From Symsagittifera roscoffensis (taxonomy: Eukaryota; Xenacoelomorpha; Acoela; Convolutidae), in contig NC_087063.1 in assembly GCF_963678635.1 (NCBI RefSeq), positions 48,185,220 through 48,249,219 of the forward strand: 64,000 nt of DNA, read 5' to 3'. The notes under the pieces were generated by a model. That model saw nothing but the letters and a program-made list of their open reading frames with translations, did no database searches and was not told the origin of the DNA. Each line of letters begins with the position of its first letter. Positions within the stretch are counted from its first letter, which is position 1. A program made the position numbers and the translations under genes. Positions 45,193 to 57,517 of this stretch are shown here, piece after piece.

Positions 45193-48100
45193 ATTTTCAC
45201 CGCGGGCTCCATCATCAGAGTAATGATTATCAACGTTCCGTGATTCAATTGCACTTCGTTCCACTTAAGGTGCACTTGCTACTCTGTTTCAATGAATTTG
45301 GATCATTAACAAAACGTCATTATCAAAACAAAACATCGAAGTTACATATCCCGGTTGAGAAATTGGATTTCGAGCAACCACGTTTCATTGCTTGTGACGT
45401 AAACTGCTTTTGTCCATATCATAGATTCATCAAGGTCGATGTTTTTGCTTACTTCTCTAACCACCTGCGCTGTTGAAATTGAAATCGCACTATCCTTGAT
45501 TGGAAGCATTTTTGTTATGGGTGCAGAGTGACTAATCACACGCGGCCTTATACGGTAAATATTTGGTTTCGATAACGGCTCGTTAAGCTCACCCCGGTTG
45601 TGTCGCTCTGTCAAAATCTCATACGTTTCTTCGCTCAGATTTGAAGCTTCGATAGCTTTTCAAGTTTTTAATTTCGAATCGTTCAATTTCAAAATTTTTT
45701 TGGTATGGATCCTTCGCTTTCAACCCCACACCGACAACCTCCGTCTCGTACACATTTCAAAGGTTAGCCAGCTTTGCGTACCGCTACAATCTTTGTTTGT
45801 TCCTAGTCGGTTGAGCGCTGAAGAGAAGCTCATTACAAAGCAAAAATTAGCCGAATCAGTAAATCTAGGTCCCCAATTCAATAACTGAAGAAAACTTGTT
45901 GCGATTTAAAGGCGACATTTTAAAATAAAAAATTGGATTGAAAAGTCTAGGTGTGCTATCGAAACTAATCTACGCTCACTGGTGATGTGAAATTGGTAAG
46001 TTTTGAACCTCTAGTCTCTGCGATGATTAAGTTCAGGTTAGGAGACAATTTGAATTTTGTAAAAAAAAGTTTGCCCAGAATTTTGTAGCATAGTTTTGGA
46101 CAACCGCACACGTTATGTTAATAGGTACTCAGTTAGATATAGTGACCAAGATAATACCTGTGGGTAATCATTTATAAGTCAAAACAAATTGGTTCTACAC
46201 AGCAGCAGCGTATACTTCTGCTGCAGTTTCGATTCTCGTATTTACCGACAAGCACCTTGAGCTGCCACACCTTTTTATAAAATTAAAGGCATGTTACCAC
46301 AAAACAAGTAATTATCTTGGTTGCTTTATACGGTTAGCCGTTCTGTAGGGCACACAAAGTTGTTGGGTTTTAGCGAATAGCTACAGAACTATTACGAAGC
46401 TTTTGGAAGAATGCGTACCACCCCAAGCAAACAGTGGGTTAAAAAGGTAGCGCAAAACTAACTAGCAAAAAGGGAAACCTGCTAGGCAAAAAGAAGCCAG
46501 CAACCAAGCTGTTGATACAACTTTCATTGTTTGCTGGTATTTGGCTACAATTAAAGTTACATACGCTTCCAATTAAATTTAAAAAAACCCTACTGGTACT
46601 CCATTTTGTCATCTTGTGGAAGTTTTTTGGATATTGGAATGATTTTTAGCCAGGATGGGTTTCCTTATATTCGATTATTAGCACACTTCAATCAGTGACA
46701 ATTATCATCAGGTTCTTTTTTGCTCTGTATTTGGGTGTTAAACTAAACAGAACTGTCAGTTTTTGACCTGATCTCTACTTGCTTTCAATACAAAATCAAC
46801 AATTTGTCGTTACTTGTTTGAATTTTTTTTATGCAGAAACGACGTTAGGCAACCTGAAAACAATGTCTGTAAAAACGCTTAAAAATGAAACCAATCGATT
46901 TAGCGGCATATCTTCAGCGGTTGCCATTTTCAGAGCCAGTGCTTCGAATGGCTGGTTTTTTAATGATTCAAAAGACGTCTCTATCAATCGGATCCAACTC
47001 AAATTGAAACTGCAAAGTGATCTTAATATAGCTCCCGCAATTGAAATAAAGCTCCATGGAAATCGAATTGTTGTCATCTAAAAGTGTATGTTTCGAAATT
47101 AAATCGGGCATCGTGGTATTGAAGCTGCGCATGCTACTTTGATTCATTGAAAATAAGTGTGGAACATGCCGCATTTAAAGTAGCACTAGGCAAAATAGAG
47201 GTTGGATCTCCAAGTTGAGTGTTTTCGTTTTAGGCAACCACTTATCTTCATTTGTGGCGTGAATTACTTTGGGCCATATCATGTAATCATCAAGGTGCAC
47301 ATTTTTGTCTGGCTGTCTAACCACCTGCGCGGTTTTCACTTTCTCGTGTCTTAGGTCTTTTTTGTCTAATGGAAAAAAGTTGCTCTAGGATGGATGTAAA
47401 AGCACGCACACTTACTTGCTACATGGAAGATGTTAACATTTTTCTTCAGAGTTGTCAATTAAGTGACCTTCTACTAATCAAATTTCTAAGAAAGCATTGA
47501 AAAATCTTCCAACTAGTTTGTAGGATAAGCAGCGGCTATAAGTTTATCAGAAGCCTCTGCCCTTAATTAAAGGTTTTTTTCTTCCCTAGGTCACTATAGG
47601 TTGCCCACTTGAAAGTCACTTCCAAAAAGAAAACTGTCAAAGCTCTCGTTTTTTTTTGAAATTCCATTTCAACGCACTCGTGTTTGTTTTTTCGATTACT
47701 AAATTAAAGTTCTCGAAGTTACCGCTCAACATTACTCTTAACCGTAAACAGGTTAACTTATCAAGTATTTTATCCACAAACAATAAAGGTAGGCCAAAAA
47801 AGCAATAAATGCTACATCTGAAACAACTTTCTTTATTCAGGCACAGAAAAGGCTAGATACAACCCTCCAACGATATAACAGAGCAGCCATAAAAATATCT
47901 TTATTCAAATTCGTGCATTCATCTTGTTGCAATTATTTTTATATTTTGTGATTATTAGCCAGAATGTGTTTCAATATACCCGATCACTGGAATACTTCCA
48001 TTGGAAAAATCATTAGGTTCGAAATGCGCTCTTCGATAATCGTTCATTTGGGTATTAAGTCGTCTTAGACCGTCGTCATTAAGTCATCTTGATCTTCAAA

Positions 48101-49430
48101 ACCAATAAGTGAATCTTTGAAGTTTTTATCGAAAAAGATTTTTCATCAACACTGTTTCATTAGACTAATTGCTGTACTGATTTTGAATGGTGTCTTCCTC
48201 GCCGTCCCGTGTTCAATGCAAATAAACCAGGAATGGTCAGTTGACCGTCGGCGGATAATATAGCCAAAAGCCACACTCAATCGTTACAAGTTATTGTTGT
48301 TTGGCCTGAAGCTATTAACACCTCTTCTTGTTTTACTTCTGTTATTGCCTTATGCTTCTGTTATTACGCATTCGACAGCAAATTTTTCTGTATCTCCTGA
48401 TAATGAAGCAAGATTCTGCTGGTTGGTGTCCTACCATGTGATCAAGCCTTCCTCATTTTTCTTCTGTCGCGCAAAGATTCATAATCAATCGTCAATGTAC
48501 AAAAACAAACGGCATATCTTCAGCGGGTGCCTTTTTCAGCGCCAGTCCTTTGAATGGCTGGCCCTTTCATCACTCAAAAGTTGCCCTTATAAAATTGTGT
48601 AAAGTTGTCAAATAGGGGATCCATTGGAAACTAAAACTGCACAACATTCATTATATTGGAATTTGCGATGGAAAACGAACGGTTGTCACCTAGACAGAAT
48701 TCCAATTCAAACATTCAAATTCACTGTTTTTGGTTCCAAATAGCTTTGTTTGTTCCATCGATCGTATCAAGCGCTTTTCGCAAACAGATTACAAATTTTC
48801 ATTCTGCCTGCTTTAATCGTAGTTATTTGTCTTTCATTGTTAGTACTAGTACTGTTAATTTCATCGCGGGCTCCATCATCTATTATCTACCTTCCGTCTT
48901 CCGTGATTCAATCGCATTTCGTCCTACTTACTTACGCGCGGTGTTACACCGTACATGTTTTGTTAAGATAACGACTCGTTCAACTCACCCCTGTTGTGCC
49001 TTTCTGTGAAAAGAACTCTTACGTTCTTTTGTTCCTACTTCATGTTCCGATAATTCTTCATGTTATTAATTTAAAAGCGTTTCTGCCGTTGCATTGAGCA
49101 ATAAAAGTGGCTGAACATTTTTGCTGAATTCGAGTTATTTGAACTCCTTTTTTTGGTTATTGAACTAATTCTTTCGGAAATATTTTTGGTAACGAGCCAT
49201 CGCTTTCAACGCCACACCGACCACCCCCGTAATGTACAATTTTCAATGTTCAGCCAGCTTTCCGTACCATTACAACCTTTGTTTGTTCCTAGTCGAGTAA
49301 GCGCTGCAATGAAGCTCATTACAAAGCAAGAATTAGCCGATTCAGTAAATCTAAGTCCCCAATTCAATAACAGAAGAAATCTTGTTGCGGTTTAAAGGCA
49401 ATATTTTAGAATAATCTTATTGGATTGAAA
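45193..49430 (+). repeat. Array unit B1 (4238 bp)
   Basis: Begins ATTTTCACCGCGGGCTCC; an almost exact copy follows at 49431. It internally contains two diverged rounds of the basic module series, so it is a higher-order unit. Confidence 0.93.
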
Positions 49431-52400
49431 ATTTTCACCGCGGGCTCCATCATCAGAGTAATGATTATCAACGTTCCGTGATTCAATTGCACTTCGTTCC
49501 ACTTAAGGTGCGCTTGCTACTCTGTTTCAATGAATTTGGATCATTAACAAAACGTCATTATCAAAACAAAACATCGAAGTTACATATCCCGGTTGAGAAA
49601 TTGGATTTCGAGCAACCACGTTTCATTGCTTGTGACGTAAACTACTTTTGTCCATATCATAGATTCATCAAGGTCGATGTTTTTGCTTACTTCTCTAACC
49701 ACCTGCGCTGTTGAAATTGAAATCGCACTATCCTTGATTGGAAGCTTTTTTGTTATGGGTGCAGAGTGACTAATCACACGCGGCCTTATACGGTAAATAT
49801 TTGGTTTCGATAACGGCTCGTTAAGCTCACCCCGGTTGTGCCGCTCTGTCAAAATCTCATACGTTTCTTCGCTCAGATTTGAAGCTTCGATAGCTTTTCA
49901 AGTTTTTAATTTCGAATCGTTCAATTTCAAAATTTTTTTGGTATGGATCCTTCGCTTTCAACCCCACACCGACAACCTCCGTCTCGTACACATTTCAAAG
50001 GTTAGCCAGCTTTGCGTACCGCTACAATCTTTGTTTGTTCCTAGTCGGTTGAGCGCTGAAGAGAAGCTCATTACAAAGCAAAAATTAGCCGAATCAGTAA
50101 ATCTAGGTCCCCAATTCAATAACTGAAGAAAACTTGTTGCGATTTAAAGGCGACATTTTAAAATAAATAATTGGATTGAAAAGTCTAGGTGTGCTATCGA
50201 AACTAATCTACGCTCACTGGTGATGTGAAATTGGTAAGTTTTGAACCTCTAGTCTCTGCGATGATTAAGTTCAGGTTAGGAGACAATTCGAATTTTGTAA
50301 AAAAAAGTTTGCCCAGAATTTTGTAGCATAGTTTTGGACAACCGCACACGTTATGTTAATAGGTACTCAGTTAGATATAGTGACCAAGATAATACCTGTG
50401 GGTAATCATTTATAAGTCAAAACAAATTGGTTCTACACAGCAGCAGCGTATACTTCTGCTGCAGTTTCGATTCTCGTATTTACCGACAAGCACCTTGAGC
50501 TGCCACACCTTTTTATAAAATTAAAGGCATGTTACCACAAAACAAGTAATTATCTTGGTTGCTTTATACGGTTAGCCGTTCTGTAGGGCACACAAAGTTG
50601 TTGGGTTTTAGCGAATAGCTACAGAACTATTACGAAGCTTTTGGAAGAATGCGTACCACCCCAAGCAAACAGTGGGTTAAAAAGGTAGCGCAAAACTAAC
50701 TAGCAAAAAGGGAAACCTGCTAGGCAAAAAGAAGCCAGCAACCAAGCTGTTGATTCAACTTTCATTGTTTGCTGGTATTTGGCTACAATTAAAGTTACAT
50801 ACGCTTCCAATTAAATTTAAAAAAACCCTACTGGTACTCCATTTTGTCATCTTGTGGAAGTTTTTTGGATATTGGAATGATTTTTAGCCAGGATGGGTTT
50901 CCTTATATTCGATTATTAGCACACTTCAATCAGTGACAATTATCATCAGGTTCTTTTTTGCTCTGTATTTGGGTGTTAAACTAAACAGAACTGTCAGTTT
51001 TTGACCTGATCTCTACTTGCTTTCAATACAAAATCAACAATTTGTCGTTACTTGTTTGAAATTTTTTTATGCAGAAACGACGTTAGGCAACCTGAAAACA
51101 ATGTCTGTAAAAACGCTTAAAAATGAAACCAATCGATTTAGCGGCATATCTTCAGCGGTTGCCATTTTCAGAGCCAGTGCTTCGAATGGCTGGTTTTTTA
51201 ATGATTCAAAAGACGTCTCTATCAATCGGATCCAACTCAAATTGAAACTGCAAAGTGATCTTAATATAGCTCCCGCAATTGAAATAAAGCTCCATGGAAA
51301 TCGAATTGTTGTCATCTAAAAGTGTATGTTTCGAAATTAAATCGGGCATCGTGGTATTGAAGCTGCGCATGCTACTTTGATTCATTGAAAATAAGTGTGG
51401 AACATGCCGCATTTAAAGTAGCACTAGGCAAAATAGAGGTTGGATCTCCAAGTTGAGTGTTTTCGTTTTAGGCAACCACTTATCTTCATTTGTGGCGTGA
51501 ATTACTTTGGGCCATATCATGTAATCATCAAGGTGCACATTTTTGTCTGGCTGTCTAACCACCTGCGCTGTTTTCACTTTCTCGTGTTTTAGGTCTTTTT
51601 TGTCTAATGGAAAAAATTTGCTCTAGGATGGATGTAAAAGCACGCACACTTACTTGCTACATGGAAGATGTTAACATTTTTCTTCAGAGTTGTCAATTAA
51701 GTGACCTTCTACTAATCAAATTTCTAAGAAAGCATTGAAAAATCTTCCAACTAGTTTGTAGGATAAGCAGCGGCTATAAGTTTATCAGAAGCCTCTGCCC
51801 TTAATTAAAGGTTTTTTTCTTCCCTAGGTGACTATAGGTTGCCCACTTGAAAGTCACTTCCAAAAAGAAAACTGTCAAAGCTCTCGTTTTTTTTTTTTGA
51901 AATTCCATTTCAACGCACTCGTGTTTGTTTTTTCGATTACTAAATCAAAGTTCTCGAAGTTACCGCTCAACATTACTCTTAACCGTAAACAGGTTAACTT
52001 ATCAAGTATTTTATCCACAAACAATAAAGGTAGGCCAAAAAAGCAATAAATGCTACATCTGAAACAACTTTCTTTATTCAGGCACAGAAAAGGCTAGATA
52101 CAACCCTCCAACGATATAACAGAGCAGCCATAAAAATATCTTTATTCAAATTCGTGCATTCATCTTGTTGCAATTATTTTTATATTTTGTGATTATTAGC
52201 CAGAATGTGTTTCAATATACCCGATCACTGGAATACTTCCATTGGAAAAATCATTAGGTTCGAAATGCGCTCTTCGATAATCGTTCATTTGGGTATTAAG
52301 TCGTCTTAGACCGTCGTCATTAAGTCATCTTGATCTTCAAAACCAATAAGTGAATCTTTGAAGTTTTTATCGAAAAAGATTTTTCATCAACACTGTTTCA

Positions 52401-53670
52401 TTAGACTAATTGCTGTACTGATTTTGAATGGTGTCTTCCTCGCCGTCCCGTGTTCAATGCAAATAAACCAGGAATGGTCAGTTGACCGTCGGCGGATAAT
52501 ATAGCCAAAAGCCACACTCAATCGTTACAAGTTATTGTTGTTTGGCCTGAAGCTATTAACACCTCTTCTTGTTTTACTTCTGTTATTGCCTTATGTTTCT
52601 GTTATTACGCATTCGACAGCAAATTTTTCTGTATCTCCTGATAATGAAGCAAGACTCTGCTGGTTGGTGTCCTACCATGTGATCAAGCCTTCCTCATTTT
52701 TCTTCTGTCGCGCAAAGATTCATAATCAATCGTCAATGTACAAAAACAAACGGCATATCTTCAGCGGGTGCCTTTTTCAGCGCCAGTCCTTTGAATGGCT
52801 GGCCCTTTCATCACTCAAAAGTTGCCCTTATAAAATTGTGTAAAGTTGTCAAATAGGGGATCCATTGGAAACTAAAACTGCACAACATTCATTATATTGG
52901 AATTTGCGATGGAAAACGAACGGTTGTCACCTAGACAGAATTCCAATTCAAACATTCAAATTCACTGTTTTTGGTTCCAAATAGCTTTGTTTGTTCCATC
53001 GATCGTATCAAGCGCTTTTCGCAAACAGATTACAAATTTTCATTCTGCCTGCTTTAATCGTAGTTATTTGTCTTTCATTGTTAGTACTAGTACTGTTAAT
53101 TTCATCGCGGGCTCCATCATCTATTATCTACCTTCCGTCTTCCGTGATTCAATCGCATTTCGTCCTACTTACTTACGCGCGGTGTTACACCGTACATGTT
53201 TTGTTAAGATAACGACTCGTTCAACTCACCCCTGTTGTGCCTTTCTGTGAAAAGAACTCTTACGTTCTTTTGTTCCTACTTCATGTTCCGATAATTCTTC
53301 ATGTTATTAATTTAAAAGCGTTTCTGCCATTGCATTGAGCAATAAAAGTGGCTGAACATTTTTGCTGAATTCGAGTTATTTGAACTCCTTTTTTTGGTTA
53401 TTGAATTAATTCTTTCGGAAATATTTTTGGTAACGAGCCATCGCTTTCAACGCCACACCAACCACCCCCGTAATGTACAATTTTCAATGTTCAGCCAGCT
53501 TTCCGTACCATTACAACCTTTGTTTGTTCCTAGTCGAGTAAGCGCTGCAATGAAGCTCATTACAAAGCAAGAATTAGCCGATTCAGTAAATCTAAGTCCC
53601 CAATTCAATAACAGAAGAAAACCTGTTGCGGTTTAAAGGCAATATTTTAGAATAATCTTATTGGATTGAA
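49431..53670 (+). repeat. Array unit B2 (~4240 bp)
   Basis: Copy of B1 with only scattered single-base differences (offset 4238-4241 bp throughout). The frame sets 45240/49478, 46779/51017, 48294/52535 and 48656/52897 are duplicated accordingly. Confidence 0.93.
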
Positions 53671-55130
53671 AAGTCTAGGTGTGTTATCGACTCTGATCTA
53701 CGCTCACTGGTGATGTGAAACTGGCAATTTTTTAAAATACTAGTCTCTGCTAGGGACAAAATTGTCATCAAAAAGCGTAAGTTGAGAGACTTTTTTGCAA
53801 AAAGATTTGCCATGAACCTTGCAGCACACTTTTGGACAACCGCACACGTTTGCAATCGCACAAAAAAATGGTACTCAATTAGATTTAGTGTCCAAGATAG
53901 CACCTGTGGGTAATCATATATCTGTTAAAACAAATTGGTTCTCTTAAGCAGCAGTGTTTAATTTTTATTGGAGTTTCGATTCTCGTATTTACCGACAAGC
54001 ACCTTGAGGTGCCACATTTCTTAGTAAAGTTGAAGATAAAGTGCTATCAAAGAAAAATATATCTTGGTTGCTTGATACGTTTAGCCGTGCTGCAGAACAC
54101 GCATCGTTGCTGGATTTTAGCCAATGGCTACAGAACAATTCCGAAAAATGTATGGAACAATGGGTGCTACCCCAAGCAAACAGTGAGCACAAAAAATTAG
54201 GTCAAAATTATATAGCAAAACTTTTGCAGTGGCAAAATTATCAAGTAGCAAAAAAGAAATATCAAATGGAAAAGTAAACAAGCACTTTGGAACTGTTTCA
54301 TTTTTAAAAGTAACACAACCAAGCAGGGAGCAATAATTGGGCTGAAGATCAACAATGGTTCTCGCGTCTTAGGTCAATTCATGTACTTCGTAATTAGGAA
54401 AAAATGTTCTCGAAGAAATGTTCTAAAAGAACTCATTTTTTTGCTGCATGAGAGCTATCGCTTTTTTCAATGCTGTGTCATTTGAGTGGATTTTTCAAAC
54501 AGGACCTCTATAAACTGTTTAGGGAACTCCGCATCAGTCTTCAGGATCATAGGTCTAACTCATCGAAAATTATCTCCACTATATAACAAGTTAAGGTCAA
54601 GAAAGAAGCCATCAACTATACTGTTGATACAGTTTTCACTGTTTGCGCGTTTTTGACAACAACTAAAGGTACATAGGCTTCCGAATAAGATAAAAAGATA
54701 CCCTACTGACAATCCATTTTGTCATCTTGTTAAAGTTTCTTGGACATTGGAAGGGTTTTTAGCCAGGAAGGGTTTCCTTATACTCGGTTATTAGTACACT
54801 TCAACTAATAGCAATAATCCAAAAACTCTATTTCTCTATTTGCTGATGATTTGGGTACTAAACTGACCAGAAGAGTCAGTTTTTGAACTTAACTTCATTT
54901 GCTTTGAATGCAACATCAACGAAGATTTGTTTGTTGATCGACTATTTTGTGGTACATATCGAGGGTCATGGTCCTTATAATGTTGCCTAACTTCAATCGA
55001 AAGTCAAGAAACGGCTCCTAAAATGCTAGAATGGGCGTCGTTACTCGTTAGAAAGTTTTTGTTGCAGAAACGACGTTAAGCAACCTGAAAAAAATGTCTT
55101 TAAAAAAGCTTTAAAAAAAGAAAACAATCA
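52750..55130 (+). repeat. Array unit C1 (~2.38 kb), overlapping the end of B2
   Basis: Starts at the GGCATATCTTCAGCGGGTGCC module. The next copy is 2386 bp downstream (anchors 52897/55283 and 54041/56430). Confidence 0.88.
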
Positions 55131-57517
55131 ATTCAGCGGCATATCTTCAGCGATTGCCACTTTCAGCTCCAGTCCTTTGAATGGCTGACCCTTTCATTAC
55201 TCAAAAGTTGCCCTTATAAAATTGTGTAAAGTTGTCAAATAGGGGATCGATTGGAAACTAAAACTGCACAACATTCATTATATTGGAATTTGCGATGGAA
55301 AACGAACGGTTGTCACCTAGACAGAATTCCAATTCAAACATTCAAATTCACTGTTTTTGGTTCCAAATAGCTTTGTTTGTTCCATCGATTGTATCAAGCG
55401 CTTTTCGCAAACAGATTACAAATTTTCATTCTGCCTTCTTTAATCGTAGTTATTTGTCTTTCATTGTTAGTACTAGTACTGTTAATTTCATCGCGGGCTC
55501 CATCATCTATTATCTACCTTCCGTCTTCCGTGATTCAATCGCATTTCGTCGTACTTACTTACGCGCGGTGTTACACCGTACATGATTTGTTAAGATAACG
55601 ACTCGTTCAACTCACCCCTGTTGTGCCTTTCTGTGAAAAGAACTCTTACGTTCTTTTGTTCCTACTTCATGTTCCGATAATTCTTCATGTTATTAATTTA
55701 AAAGCGTTTCTGCCTTTGCATTGAGCAATAAAAGTGGCTGAACATTTTTGCTGAATTCGAGTTATTTGAACTCCTTTTTAGGTTATTGAACTAATTCTTT
55801 CGGAAATATTTTTGGTAACGAGCCATCGCTTTCAACGCCACACCGACCACCCCCGTAATGTACAATTTTCAATGTTCAGCCAGCTTTCCGTACCATTACA
55901 ACCTTTGTTTGTTCCTAGTCGATTAAGCGCTGCAATGAAGCTCATTACAAAGCAAGAGTTAGCCGATTCAGTAAATCTAAGTCCCCAATTCAATAACAGA
56001 AGGAAACTTGTTGCGGTTTAAAGGCGATATTTTAGAATAATCTAATTGGATTGAAAAGTCTAGGTGTGTTATCGACTCTGATCTACGCTCACTGGTGATG
56101 TGAAATTGGCATTTTTTAAAATACTAGTCTCTGCTAGGGACAAAATTGTCATCAAAAAGCGTAAGTTGAGAGACTTTTTTGCAAAAAGATTTGCCATGAA
56201 CCTTGCAGCACACTTTTGGACAACAGCACACGTTTGCAATCGCACAAAAAAATGGTACTCAATTAGATATAGTGTCCAATATAGCACCTGTGGGTAATCA
56301 TAAATCTGTTAAAACAAATTGGTTCTCTTAAGCAGCAGTGTCTAATTTTTATTGGAGTTTCGATTCTCGTATTTACCGACAAGCACCTTGAGGTGCCACA
56401 TTTCTTAGTAAAGTTGAAGATAAAGTGCTATCAAAGAAAAAAATATCTTGGTTGCTTGATACGGTTAGCCGTGCTGAAGAACACGCATCGTTGCTGGATT
56501 TTAGCCAATGGCTACAGAACAATTCCGAAAAATGTATGGAACAATGGGTGCTACCCCAAGCAAACAGTGAGCACAAAAAATAGGTCAAAATTATATAGCA
56601 AAACTTTTGCAGTGGCAAAATTATCAAGTAGCAAAAAAGAAATATCAAATGGAAAAGTAAACAAGCACTTTGGAACTGTTTCATTTTTAAAACTAACACA
56701 ACCAAGCAGGGAGCAATTATTGGGCTGAAGATCAACAATGGTTCTCGCGTCTTAGGTCAATTCATGTACTTCGTAATTAGGAAAAAATGTTCTCGAAGAA
56801 ATGTTCTAAAAGAACTCATTTTTTTGCTGCATGAGAGCTATCGCTTTTTTCAATGCTGTGTCATTTGAGTGGATTTTTCAAACAGGACCTCTAAAAACTG
56901 TTTAGGGAACTCCGCATCAGTCTTCAGGATCATAGGTCTAACTCATCGAAAATTATCTCCACATATAACAAGTTAAGGTCAAGAAAGAAGCCATCAACTA
57001 TACTGTTGATACAGCTTTCACTGTTTGCGCGTTTTTGACAACAACTAAAGGTACATAGGCTTCCGAATAAGATAAAAAGATACCCTACTGACAATCCATT
57101 TTGTCATCTTGTTAAAGCTTCTTGGACATTGGAAGGGTTTTTAGCCAGGAAGGGTTTCCTTATACTCGGTTATTAGTACACTTCAACTAATAGCAATAAT
57201 CCAAAAACTCTATTTCTCTATTTTCTGATGATTTGGGTACTAAACTGACCAGAAGAGTCAGTTTTTGAACTTAACTTCATTTGCTTTGAATGCAACATCA
57301 ACGAAGGTTTGTTTGTTGATCGACTATTTTGTGGTACATATCGAGGGGTATGGTCCTTATAATGTTGCCTAACTTCAATCGAAAGTCAAGAAACGGCTCC
57401 TAAAATGCTCGAATGGGCGTCGTTACTCGTTAGAAAGTTTGTGTTACAGAAACGATGTTAAGCAACCTGAAAAAAATGTCTTAAAAAAAGCTGCTTTAAA
57501 AAAAGAAAACAATCAAT
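55131..57517 (+). repeat. Array unit C2 (2387 bp)
   Basis: Starts TCAGCGGCATATCTTCAGCGATTGCC and is closely similar to C1. Near 55190 a TGG codon of the shared + frame is changed to TGA. Confidence 0.88.

Noticed and set aside
45342-45614. Minus-strand frame in B units (also 49580-49852, and 57950-58210 in D) with plausible composition
   Set aside because: Looks protein-like in B and D, but the equivalent minus frame in U1-U4 has several stops, and an equally plausible + frame overlaps it; coding strand cannot be decided, so no gene is called.
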